Shown here: piece by piece, positions 33,101-44,791 of the stretch
Position numbering within the stretch: position 1 is the first letter of the stretch
How the letters are laid out: each line of letters starts with the position of its first letter
DNA from: Colias croceus
Lineage: Eukaryota > Arthropoda > Insecta > Lepidoptera > Pieridae
Reading direction: 5' to 3'
DNA length: 64,000 nucleotides
NCBI RefSeq assembly: GCF_905220415.1
Contig: NC_059541.1
Coordinates: forward strand, 12,040,501 to 12,104,500
Made by a program: the position numbers and the translations under genes
Notes under the pieces: model-generated
The model's input: the letters and a program-made list of their open reading frames with translations, nothing else
What the model was told of the DNA's origin: nothing
Database searches by the model: none

Positions 33101-35145
33101 ATTTAGAGGCCTTCTTACCATCGGAAAATATATTTTGAACAGGGAATGTTTTGTAAAATCTAAAAAGACATGTAATTGTTTAGATCCGTTATTATAGATT
33201 TAGTGTCCATTACCGGTTACCACGGTAACCAAGCGGTAACTTATTACATTTACTATGGTAAATAGCTAAATGTATTAATATCGATTATATTATTGTTTTC
33301 ATTGAATTACAAAAAAATTCAATTAACATAAAATCACTCTTTAAGGTATTGTTTATACACTGTAGGTTGTTTTAACAAAGATAGTGAAGTAAAATAATAT
33401 AAATATGTATATATAAAAAAAATATTATTATGACATAGCTTGGTAGGTAACCAGTTATTTCTTATTTGTTTCTTTCTTCGAATATGTAGTGAAAAAATGA
33501 TTCAAACAACAACAACAACAACAACATGTAAACCGAATAAAAACTCAATTGGCATTTTTTAAGTATATATTTAGGTTTTTTTGAAATCCGTCCCGGAAGA
33601 TTTCTGGTGCCTACCTACACTAGCCGATGAACAGATAGACTTTGTCTGAAAGCATAAGCTCTACGCATATATTAAATATGTTAATCGAAAAATAACCTTT
33701 GGACGATAAAATGTTACCTAAATCACACATAAACCTAACTAAATCGGGGTTATTTAAGTTTTGAGGTTATTTCACATTTTTCTCAATATCTTGAAAACCC
33801 CTGTTTTTATCACAAAAAAATCAATTGGTAAAAATCTTTAAAATATCGAAGAACCCTCCAAAACCACTCTGGCATTGACGCAACACTGTACTGTGGTCCA
33901 TACTTTCATGGGCATTCTCCTTTATTAGAGAACGATAAATTTCAACGTTTTACAAAACAGCTTTGTATATTTCTATAAGCTACGACACCCATTATCACCC
34001 GAACAACTACAGGATTGTATACAGCTGTAGTACTATATGTATGAACATCATAATAAATTACTTATTGTTGCAGAATTATAGCGAAAACGTGAGTCTTGTA
34101 GAGGTTAACAATTGCATTCGAAGTGAACAAGTTTTGGTTAACGTGGAGTGTGTAATATAGCCAAGAATCGTTTCTCCATACTAGTTGAAGACTGACTTTA
34201 AAACTATATGTACTTATGCAAATTTAAACTCTCCAAAGATTTTTGTATCAGTTTTTACAGTTGATAAAATATAACCTATAAGTGCACCATGCATTAGTAG
34301 CCATAGCCTAACTACAAACCAATCTAAGAAATTTACGAAATAAAGCTAAAAGGATTTTCATGATCAAAGCACATTTCCAAGTTTAGATAGGCATGATACG
34401 GCGTTGTATTTATCTGTCTACAGTATATTCTATACTTGCTTTCCACCCGCGGCTTCGTCCGCTTTGTCTTAAACCTAATAAATTACATAGGTACTAAAAC
34501 CTTCCTCTTGGATCACTCTATCTATTAAAAAAACGCATCAATATCCGTTGCTTAGTTTAAAACATTAAATCATACATAGGGACAGAGAAAGCGACTTTCT
34601 TTTATGCTATGTAATAATTTTACATAACAGATCCTTATTACCATTCAGTCTAAAACAGCAAGGCTCTCTATTCTCGTAGTATAACAGAAAAGCTTGCCTT
34701 AAACGTGTAAACAGCATTATTACAGTCAACGGGATTCCGCGACATAATACGAAGAACAAGAGCCAGTGGTTCAGAAAATGAATTATGTAAATGGGATCCG
34801 ACTACTGTGTAATGGAGTGAACGTTGCTAGCTCGGAATGGCGTAATAACATTTGTTTCTCTTATCACGAAATTAGTTGTGGGACTCTGATTGTGTTACAT
34901 CAGGGTAGGTTCCGGAGTGGCGAATTTACTGGGCGATCGAGGCTGAACCTGGGCTATACTGCAAACAGTGCAAATAAATCTTTAACTGTGATACGAATTG
35001 TGAAATATTAGTATGTATGTGTGTACCTACTTTATATTTGTTACAGGTATCCGGCATATCTCAGGTATCAGAGAGATCTGGTTGCAATCTAATCATGGAT
35101 TGGATGGATGGATTATAATTTATTTTGGATTTATTTAAGGAATCT

Positions 35146-35258
35146 GCGCTTAACATCAGGTAAGATCGCCTGAGAAACGCCTGAACAGTTTATTATAAAA
35201 AAATAATGTCAACATCAGGCGGGATCGCGATCAAATGCCTGCACAGTTTTAAATAAAT
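35146..35258 (+). repeat. Two tandem CR1/Jockey-type LINE 3' tails
   Basis: The words aacatcaggtaagatcgcct and aacatcaggcgggatcgcga occur in tandem, each followed by aaacgcctg or aaatgcctg and an A/T-rich end. The same word, catcaggcgggat, follows the LINE coding end at 43186-43198, so these are 3'-end fragments of that family. Confidence 0.55.
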
Positions 35259-36650
35259 TAAATTAATTATTCAAGAATATTTAAGTAGGCTTATTTATTT
35301 ATTAAAAAAAAATACAAGTTGTTGCAGATTTTTATAACAAGGGGAGAATAGTTTTACAATACTCAATTGCAATATACCTACGGTAATAAAGATTATTCTA
35401 AAGCACCCCACTGTTCTGTCAGATTGTTTATATTTATGCGGAACACGTCCAAAATATTTAAGTGACGACATAAAGTAACGTATTAGCTGTAATGTTGCCA
35501 GTGAACTAACTTTTTAACAACCATAAATATCCCGTGAACGCGAATTTGTTTTTAAAAGTTACCCAAGTTCTTGTGTTTTGTTTATGGCGCTCTCTTAACG
35601 TTTGTCTCGTGCTGTTTTCACTTACAAATTTAATGTAAATATTGTTAACGTATATTATGTAAATATTGTCGTATATTTACTTCTAGAGATGTCTTTTTCT
35701 ATCGTGAAACTGTACGGCATGCTGTAGTAGTAGAGAATGTAGAGAGATCTCTATTTTTTTCAGGAAACCGTGTATTTTTTGGATTAAAAGTGTTTGCTCC
35801 GAATAAATTTATTAAAAAATCTTAAATAATAAAATTTTATTTCTTGTTTAACGTGAGTATGGTATGTATTGAGTGTCACTTTATCTTACATTGACATTAT
35901 ATTTTATGAAAAGTAAAGAAATAACCATCGCAGCAAGACAACAAGCACTTGGTTGTTTTTATTATGATAGACTGCGAATCTGAAGGGAACACTAAAAATG
36001 CTCTTTCCATGTACTCCGTGGTACATAATATTTTACTGTCGTTTATTCTATACAGTTATTTTGTCAAAATATAGCTGCAGATATTTTGTCAAATTTATTT
36101 TATCGCTTTACATGCAATGAAAGGGTGAGTCAATAGAATGAAGCGGTCGAATCCCGACCACCGGACGATGGTAGTACATATTAATAAATTTAATAATCCC
36201 TCATTTAATATACGAAGGTAAACCAAAGCCATTTTAATTAAACAAATAATCCGAAACCGCAAATTTAATTTGATGAAATACAACTTACATACGCTTCTAT
36301 TTTATAATATTAATTCGATAGCAATCATAATATTAATTCGAGTCGATATATCGAGAGAAATACGTAAAATAATATCAATTACCATAAGAGAGGTATCGTA
36401 TAAATTAAGTTTGATGGTGCGGGGATTGTGATGGTTTGATATTTGAACATTTTTATTGTGAAAATAATAATTATTCAACGATATTCCTGTATCAGTTCAG
36501 TTCATTTCAGTGGAAACGGGATTATAATAACATTTTACAGTGTGTTTAGACTGGTTATGAGCGATGCATATACTTAATTTCAGTATGATAATATTTCATT
36601 TGTCACTTACACAACTGAAAGATCTTTACGTATTCCAAAGATATTATCAA

Positions 36651-36979
36651 CTAGCTTCCGCCCGCGACTCCGTCCGCGCGGATGTCGGTCTTCGCGTGGA
36701 TGGTTTATTTATCCATTTTGAGTAGCTCTGACAATAACATCTTATAAATATCTATTGGACCCAATTCTCAAATACGGCTAGGCCTATAATAATACGCAAC
36801 GTGTGTTCGCGGTTCTACGGAACAACGTCTATGGATAAAACTGAAAAATTAAGATTAATTTTTTTCTACGTATTTTTCCAGGATAAAAAGTATCCTATTT
36901 TACGCCCAGGATAATAAGGTATAATTATACCAAGTTTCATCGAAATCGAACCGCTAGTTTTCACGTGATGCCTTCACAT

Positions 36980-37012
<33 letters not shown>

Positions 37013-37131
37013 AATTTTTTTAATCACATATTTGGGTTTGGTATCGATCCAGTAACACCCTCTGGTATTTATTTTTTCTATATTTTCAATGTACAGAATT
37101 GACCCTTCTACAGATTTATTATATGTATAGA
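36651..37131 (-). mobile_element. Helitron-like element with CAGA microsatellite, copy 3
   Basis: Minus reading TCTATACATATAATAAATCT...CTAG, 481 bp, A before and T after. The CAGA tract is shorter than in copies 1 and 2, and small indels show it is somewhat more diverged. Confidence 0.75.
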
Positions 37132-38222
37132 TGGGAAAGTGTATTTGTCTTTTTTTTCATGTCGTTTTTGTGGTATGGTTGTATTTTGAAATAATTAAGA
37201 CGCAAGATACAGGCTTATGTTAACCTTAGTGATTCACGCGGGTGAATCCACGGCAACAGCTAGTTAATAAGCTAGTTTACTTTAAAGTATCATTTCCGCC
37301 GGTCGCAGTACTCGTCATAGCGCGACGTAGTGGTTACCTGAATATTCATGAGATTAACCCACACTGACAACAACGCTGGTCATTCGTTAAGCTTTTTATC
37401 AGCACTGCATTTATTAATGTGCTAAATCTTTGAGCGAGTGATCTTGTTTTGACAGGCAGATGTTTCAATTACTCATAATAAAGTGTAGTAATGTATCATG
37501 AGGCTTGGAGATGTGCTATCTGATACACTGAATGATTTTTCGCATGTCTGCACTAATTAGAAGCGCCACAAATATTTTAAGACGTAACATATTATATAGT
37601 GGTTTTGGCATATCAGGGTGGATAATATTGCTTACGAACTATCAGAAGAAATAAGGGAGATTAAAATATCATCTCTTATACTATACTATTTTATGACACG
37701 GAATGAAATGTATTGGAAATTTTATCCACCAATTAAAACATGTTTTAGAATCGTCCATCATATCTTATGAAAATTTCCTCTCAAATACACAAACACAGAC
37801 TAAAATAAACCCCGGAACACATGAATCAGTTCCACGTAAACATGACACAGCTGTACCGAAAAGCACACATGAACACACCTTATTAATACCGGCTTGTAAT
37901 TGTTATAACAGACAGGCGTGATCCCGCGGCGGTGCTTATATTCATTAACTGAAAGTGGCTGAACTGCCGTTAAACACCCAAGGGTTAGTTAAGGCTTCTA
38001 TTAATTGGATTTATCATTGAATACGTAATTTTATTGTCCGCAATTTGGTTTCCGGAGTTCGGGGTTTGTTTTTAGAAACTATCGCCCTTGAGCCCTTGAT
38101 CCTTAAAGTTATTCAATACATCCGACTCAATATGCTCTTTATCATCAAAGTGAGGGTCATTCATTGTTTAATTATTTTCTGTTTAAAACGTAATTTAACT
38201 TCGTTTTGTAGGAATATAATAC
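37132..38222. other. Non-coding stretch
   Basis: A Helitron 3'-end-like fragment (cacgcgggtgaatccacgg ... CTAG) ends near 37262. A short GC-rich patch at 37310-37345 has a minus-strand frame of 15 codons ending in TGA, too short to call. Nothing else supported. Confidence 0.35.
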
Positions 38223-39227
38223 AAGCTTTTTGACGCAGCCTTGGCGGAAGTCTACTGGCGCAGAGCGGAGGCAAGAGGGAGGGACTTAGATCTGCCTCCC
38301 GAAACACTCGAAGGCTGGAAGCGGGAAGCTCGAGACGCGGTGTTCAGAAAATGGGCTCACGAACTCAGTTCATCATGCGTGGGTGCCTGGACCCTTAGCG
38401 CGATTAGTCCAGTGCTTAAAAAGTGGGTAGAAAGATGATGGGGTTCACTCAGCTACCGACTGGTGCAGGTGCTGTCGGGGCATGGATGCTTTGGCAGCTA
38501 CCTGCATAGGATAGGGCGTGAACCGGCCCCCTCCTGCCACCACTGCAGCAGCCAACTTGACACGGCTCAACACACGTTGGTCGAGTGTCCAGCATGGACA
38601 GCCGAAAGGAGGCCTCTCGAGGGCTTGCTGGGTACAAACAACGAGTTGAACCTGCAAACCCTCGTGAACATGATGGTCGCTGATGACGCGAAATGGAGTA
38701 TTGTCGCAGCCTTCTGCGAAACAATAATGAAGGCGAAGGAAGACGCAGAGAGGGCCCGGGAAAATGACCCAGCGGCGGATCCTCTGCGTCGGCGTAGACC
38801 GGGCAGACGCAAACGTCCAGCGTCAGCCCTGATACAAGAGCCAAAACAAGCACAGGGGGGAGGTTTACGTAGAGACGAGCATACTATAGTTATGCTCGCT
38901 GCAAGTAAACCGGCCCCCCCCTGCGACAGAAGGCGGATAGCCCGGTAATAGGGCGACGTTATCATTAAACGATACCGTCGCCTATTGTCATGTATGGGCC
39001 GGAACGAGTCGCCAAGTTGCGGCAATCACCATGTAGGCGGTGGGGGTACAAGGCCTAGCTGTTAACCCCTGCCGCCGAAGGCGAACGGTGGCCACCGTTG
39101 GGTTTTAGTGGGTATGGCTTTTGCGAGTCCCACATACCCCCTCACACAGAAAAACTGTAGAGGGGGATGCGTAAGTGCATTTCCCAACGTAAAAAAAAAA
39201 AAAAAAAAAAAAGCTTTTTGACGCAGC
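38223..39227 (+). mobile_element. 5'-truncated R1-like LINE with target site duplication and poly-A
   Basis: The 17-mer aagctttttgacgcagc occurs at 38223-38239 and again at 39211-39227 and brackets 971 bp ending in a run of about 20 A (39191-39210). This is a complete retrotransposition footprint. The insert carries the 3' part of ORF2 and a 3' UTR of about 240 bp rich in GGTGGCCACCGTTGG-type sequence. The intact duplication and tail imply a fairly recent insertion. Confidence 0.85.
38241..38948 (+). pseudogene. C-terminal part of LINE ORF2 (reverse transcriptase protein), one internal stop
   Basis: A single frame runs 38241-38948, interrupted only by TGA at 38436-38438 between WVER and WGSLSYRLVQ. 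It contains GHGCFGSYLHRIGRE and CHHCSSQLDTAQHTLVEC, the C-x2-C-x8-H-x4-C zinc-knuckle-like motif at the C-terminus of R1-clade ORF2 proteins, then a basic tail. The reverse transcriptase domain is absent through 5' truncation. Not functional. Confidence 0.75.
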
Positions 39228-40523
39228 TTTTTGTGACAGAAGTTTTACGATAAATACAAAACGCGACAAATCTTCTTCAGAAATTAAAGATTTTAACGGA
39301 TTTTAAACGCGATTTATTCATTATATTATTATACCAACTTTTCGCACACTTTGCAGCGAGCGTGGTCACGGGGAGACATAACATAATGAAAAAAATCGCG
39401 TTTAAAATCCGTTAAAATCTTGAATTTCTAAATGTATAATACTCACGTAAAAACAAACACAAGAAAATACTAGGTAAATCTACTTTAATAAGACTGTTTA
39501 TACGAATCTCATCCATCTCTGGTCAATACAAAATAGCAAGCCAACAATATTACCTAGATGTATAGAATGGCGATTGGTTGCTCCTCAATTAGTATGCAAG
39601 CCTGGTACGTCAGGCGTATCACTAGCGTACAGCCCAAAGGCTGTGAATAGCCCTTGTTTAGGGCTAAGGATCTGACAATGATCTGGCCTAATCTAATAAA
39701 TATTAAAGGAGCTACAACTTTTAGGTCTGATTATAATTTTATCGCTTTGCTTATAGTTGGCGGATAGAAAACTGAGCGAATTTTAGGTACGAAGTCAAAT
39801 GTCAATGAAAGGTTATGTAATAGTGTGGTTGTAAGCAAATCGTATTCTGCCTACGAAATATTCTAAAATAATATACTTACAGAAGACTAAATATTTGGTC
39901 AAAAGTGATGCTCTATTATAATAATTGTTGTATCGTATCCTTATTTAGTAGCAGTTAAAATGCATGTATTCTCCTTGAAAAATTGGCGAGTATAAACTTA
40001 TTGAAACTATTATTTGATCCCACATTACACAGAAAAACTAATCCTAACATGCCCACTTGAAAATTCTTTAGAACTAACAACCAAATGAATTACTTCAGAC
40101 TTACTACAGCATTCCAACCACCTGCCCTAATATGAAAAGTGCAAATTAGTGTTATAAATAAGTTACCAAACTCAAAACTATTCGTAACATGTACGCCGCA
40201 TGTCAAACAAGAAGTAAGTTGAAGTTAGTTCACAGTCCAACGCCACCATTACGCATGTAGATTAGTTGCCAACTCGAAACTCTAATAAAAACTTTGCACC
40301 GACTTAAAGCAATTTTAAATTCGCGAAATTTAATGAACGTGCGCGCTGCTGACTGTAAAATGTTAGTGTGTGTTCGATCCTATATGTTATTATGTATATG
40401 TATGTGTTGTTGTAAGAGTAATTATCTGTAACGCTTTTGCAGGATGTTGATAAACTTATTTGAAAATAAAAGGTAAATAATACTTATAGATTGGGTAAAC
40501 CTTCTGTTAATAAATATATTTTA

Positions 40524-40705
40524 CTAGCTACGCTCCGCGGTTCCTGTTGGTCTTAGCGTGGTGATATAATATAGCCTATATTAGCCTTCCTCGATGAAAG
40601 AGCTATCTAACACCGAAATAATTTTTCAAATCGGATCAGTAGTTCCTGAGATCAGCACGTTCAAACAAAAAAACAACAAACTCTTCAGCTTTATAATATG
40701 CTATA
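40524..40705 (-). mobile_element. Helitron-like element, type A
   Basis: CTAG at 40524-40527, then the shared interior (aaatcggatcagtagttcc, plus reading) and the inner end tataaagctgaagag (minus reading). The terminal TCTATACT is mutated. Confidence 0.5.
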
Positions 40706-42316
40706 CATAATAATGTTAATAAATTATACTATTAAATGAAGATAATGATAATGATTCTTTGTATACTGACGTATTTTTACTTTAATTCAAAATACCAATT
40801 GAATAAATAATAAAAAGTAAGTTCAAACACTATTTTCCACTATCTAGAATCGAGATAATAAAATATAGGAGTTCCCTTTTTAAACGCAATTTTTCAACAA
40901 AAAGAACAATGTGAAACTAAAGAGACAATTATCGTGAACTTAGTTGGAAAATTTTTCGCAATCTGTTACGAATTTTAAAATTGTTACTGGAAAAATTATT
41001 TTACAGGGATTTTTCTAGTTCGTAAATTTAGATCGAGGTAAATATTATGGAAAAAATTTACCGAAAAATGTATCTGAAGCTTGAATTTCCTCCAATTAAA
41101 AGCTGATGATTACTATCGCTAAAAAAATGCTATATTGGTAAACTTCAATTTATAAAATTACTGTTCGAACATTAGAACAGATACTTAGGTGGATATTTAA
41201 AATTGATATTCATAAGTAGGAAAATTGACTGTTATGTCAAAAAATAGCCTGTGTAACTCCTGAAGAAAACAGCTTTCTATTAGTGCAGACAGAATTTATT
41301 ATTGTAATTTATGAGCGGATCAATACTTTGAAGTTTACACCACAACCAACAAGATAGAATTTTACCTCTCATTTTAAAGTACCTATAAATAAGTATAGAT
41401 AAGCCTATGCAGAAGATAATTATCTAGAGCTATTAACACCAACAGAGGTGACAATAGCGCAACACCGGAGCGTCAGCGTGAAGCGTAAATGTGGGGATTT
41501 TTCCGCATCCACGCCGGAATTCCGAAACAGCTCGTGAATTCAACAAAATGACGCTTGAATTTCTATTTCCAGGACACAGTATCTGTATTATTCCTTTGTG
41601 TCCTAATTGTGAAATTTTACCTCGCCGCTGCGCTGCGTCAAGCGCGGAATTTCACCGCTTATTTATTTAGCTTGATGTAGTGACTTTGAAAATTGTTATG
41701 ACTACTCTGTAATGGGTATCGTGTTGCGTGTATCTGTTGGCGGGTTATTAATGATGGCATTTGTTATGGGAATAGTGAATTTTGAACGTGTTGAATTTAA
41801 TTTGTGGATATTGTTAATACTCGAACAGGTAATAACCTTATGTATTGAATTCTCTGCTATTCATTGAATCGTACATCTCTATAGAAATCATTAACTACTT
41901 ACTCATGTGGCGCTGTCTATATAAATCCTTAAAGATAATAAATTTTATCGATCATTTAAACTTTAATCTGTTATGTAATATTATATAAACTTCCAGGAGC
42001 ATTACATAAAGATTTATGTGTAAGTATGTTTCAAAGCGATAACCTTCTTTGATAAAGTCGGTTAAAAAGCGGATAATCTGATCCATTGTGGAAGCGATCA
42101 CATTGTTACCTTGTAATTAACGATATAATCTATAGTGATTGGTCGTTAAGCCGCACATGCGACGTAAGCGCGGCCGTAATTAGATAAGTCAATGTATTGT
42201 TGTAATAAATAATGTAATACGAAAGCCAAGTGGATAACGCTGAAGACTTAACAATGATAAAAGAAATCAACTAAATACATACACATTATATTTGCTACAG
42301 TCAAAACCCTGAACCA

Positions 42317-42386
42317 GTCAATATCCTTATTGACGGTTATTAAGGTTATTGACTAAGGGCTTCGGTTAATATCCTTATTGACTGAT
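42317..42386. repeat. Direct repeat of a self-complementary 18-mer
   Basis: gtcaatatccttattgac at about 42317 and a close copy gttaatatccttattgactg near 42366 each fold on themselves (gtcaata/tattgac) and are separated by about 30 bases of related sequence. Confidence 0.4.
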
Positions 42387-42981
42387 TTTATTCCATGTAA
42401 CGACATAATTTAAAACAAAGTCGTTAACCGTTGTCTATCCCTTAGATATTTAAAACTACGCAACGAATTTTGATGAGGTTTTTTTTTAAATAGAGTGATT
42501 CAAGAGGAAGGTTAATATAATATAATTTGGTCACTAGTTGTTTATGTAGTAAAAAGTTCACAAAGTTATTGAAGAAATGTCGTGATGAAACTGGTGTATT
42601 GTAGAACCAAAAAGCTGAACGACGTGTGACATCTACCAAATCGAAGTTTGGGCAGCGTGGTGGATTACGGTCGGCTATATTGCCTCTGCAGTTTAATCGG
42701 TACAGACTTAGGTGGTGTTTGTGTGTAAATTCGTTCTAGGAAATATAAATAAAATAATCTAAAGATTTTTAAAAGCCTTACATGAAAGATTTATTTTAAG
42801 CTCGAGTAATATTGCAACTGATGGCACAAATTTGGGAATAATCTTTTGTGTAGTTGGTTGATAGGATAAACAAGTTGCATGTCTGTCGGTCTTCTATAAA
42901 ATACATTTCGGTGAATGTGCATACGAACTCCACCACCTCATTCCACATTCTCCATTTCTTTATCGGACATCCAGGCGCGGA

Positions 42982-43240
42982 ATGGAACTCCATCCCTTCA
43001 CAGTCGATTTACCGCACATACGCACTCAGCGTTACGCGAACTCTTTTTTCATTCTAACTGCGAAGGAGTGGAATTCTCTTCCATCGTCGGTGTTCCCGGA
43101 CCATTACAATCTGCAGCTCTTCAAGTCTAGAGTGAATAGGCTTCTTCTAGGCAGACGTGCTCCTACATAGATTGCATCACCGCTTTACATCAGGCGGGAT
43201 AGTGGTCAAACGCCTGCCTATCAAGTATATAAAAAAAAAA
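42982..43240 (+). pseudogene. CR1/Jockey-like LINE ORF2 C-terminus plus 3' tail
   Basis: The frame ending at 43170 reads NSFFILTAKEWNSLPSSVFP, then YNLQLFKSRVNRLLLGRR, the conserved C-terminus of CR1/Jockey-type elements. A short 3' UTR with catcaggcgggat and an A-run (43230-43240) follows. Related, recognisable sequence in other frames extends upstream to about 42915, showing frameshifts. Truncated remnant. Confidence 0.75.
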
Positions 43241-44719
43241 ACAAACACTGTTATTATACATATTTGGCCCGTATCGCCTCATGAAAATAAATGATATTGG
43301 ATTTTTTATCAAATCTCAATAATAAAAATAACGTTTTTTAACAACCTTTTTTTAAATACAACTCAAATAACATTGAATACACGAAAATTAATTCCGAATA
43401 AACCATACGAAACAATTAATAAATTCCGACTAGAATACAAAAAATACATCGGACTTTATGGCTTCATTTCCTCCAAAAGGCCTTTAAACTTGATTGGATG
43501 AAATTCTATCGGTGCTGGAATTTTTAATTTAACCCTTAATACATGTATCTAGACTGGCTTTGTGCTTTTGTGGATATCCTGTCTGTTTGCGGTGACCATC
43601 CGTTTGGAAGGATTGCCAATTCATTTATTGGATATGTCATTTTTCAGGGTTCTTCTGTTACGTTACGAATTTATTGAAGCTTTGTTAATTTAAGAGAAGA
43701 AATCTTAACGGTTTCGTACATTTTTTTGTAATATAAACGCGATAGCATAGATTGGATATTAAACGTGATGCTTCACACACTTTACAGGGATAATAGGCAC
43801 AGATGTAGATTACAGATGCTTTGACGGTACCTAATTCACAAAATTAAACTACACAATATCATCAAATTAACTTCAATTAAATAAGAAGATAAGATTTAAA
43901 ATTAGGTGAATTAAAATCAATAATTAGAATACCTTTTATTATTACGAGTAAAAGATACTCTGTACTATAATTCAATGCAAACAACATAAAACGAAAACAA
44001 AAATACTTTAAAATACCCAAATAAATCGCTCTAAATGGTATTTTCATACTGAACCAATACGTATAATACATTTTAATTCATATTATGTTCCTTAAGCGGT
44101 CCCCAATCCCATTGTAATCTGAATGTTAGTGCCCCTACACAAACCGCAACATTGGTCTGTAACAGCTATATTTATTCACTCTAAATTATCCTCTATTATC
44201 TGTGCAATAGGGGCTAGAATGTGTTTTATAATGAACGTATGACCAGCGCAGGCCTTGTTGGCCGTTTTAGGATTCCATATTGTCGATTTAAGCTCAAATA
44301 AGGAAATTGCTTTCATTATGTAGCTCTATTTGTGTGCAATCAGAGTCTGGACGAGGGGAAGATATAGAATCTATAGCAATCTATGTTTGATACAAAGGAA
44401 CCAATGTTTTGAGTCTAAACTTTATTTTCGTAATGCACGAAACGTCTGCCAAATTTGGCACGCGTATCATGAACCGAAATGACTTTTTATTAAAATATTT
44501 GTTTCTTTTGGACAACTTGTCTTACAAATTGTGAGCAGCAGGGAGGCGGTACATAATAAAAATTCATAAAAACGAAAATTTTTGTATTACAACGAACACA
44601 AATCTAAAAATAAAGACATTAGACATTTGGAATTCTTCAAATAGGTAACAATTAATTAATAATAATATGTGCTTCTTGGTTTGCGCGGGAAAATAAAAAG
44701 CAATAAAAATAAACATTGA

Positions 44720-44791
44720 TAGCAGAGCGTGGTTTCGATCCACGGACCTCTGGGTTATGGGCCCAGCACGCTTCCACTGCGCCACTCTGCT
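44720..44791 (-). tRNA. tRNA-iMet: Initiator tRNA-Met (CAT)
   Basis: A 72-nt cloverleaf on the minus strand: acceptor AGCAGAG/CTCTGCT with discriminator A, anticodon stem CTGGG/CCCAG (the G-C pairs typical of initiators), loop CCCATAA with anticodon CAT, T stem CGTGG/CCACG and T loop ATCGAAA in place of TTC. No intron. Internal A box (TGGCGCAGTGG) and B box (GGATCGAAACC) are present, and a T5 terminator follows about 11 bases downstream. It supplies the start methionine tRNA. All stems are paired, so it is probably functional. Confidence 0.93.

Larger units (their letters stand above)
29791..36650. other. Long non-coding stretch
   Basis: No gene recognised in about 6.9 kb. It contains a Helitron-like fragment (30063-30156), an (AAC)n run near 33506-33525, a Helitron-end fragment near 34436-34480, and two LINE 3' tails (35146-35258). 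The open frame at 34766-35011 has no recognisable domain. Confidence 0.4.
39228..42890. other. Non-coding stretch
   Basis: No gene recognised. Two short inverted words (aatcttgaatttctaa-like and its inverse) flank 39285-39425. A type A Helitron-like element lies at 40524-40705, and repeated gtcaatatccttattgac palindromes at 42317-42386. Confidence 0.35.

Noticed and set aside
34766..35011. 81-codon plus frame in a GC-richer patch
   Set aside because: No recognisable domain; the patch may be a repeat relic and no splice or promoter context supports a gene.
38445..39025. Minus-strand frames of 70-152 codons
   Set aside because: Antisense to the GC-rich LINE ORF2 tail, which is clearly the coding strand.
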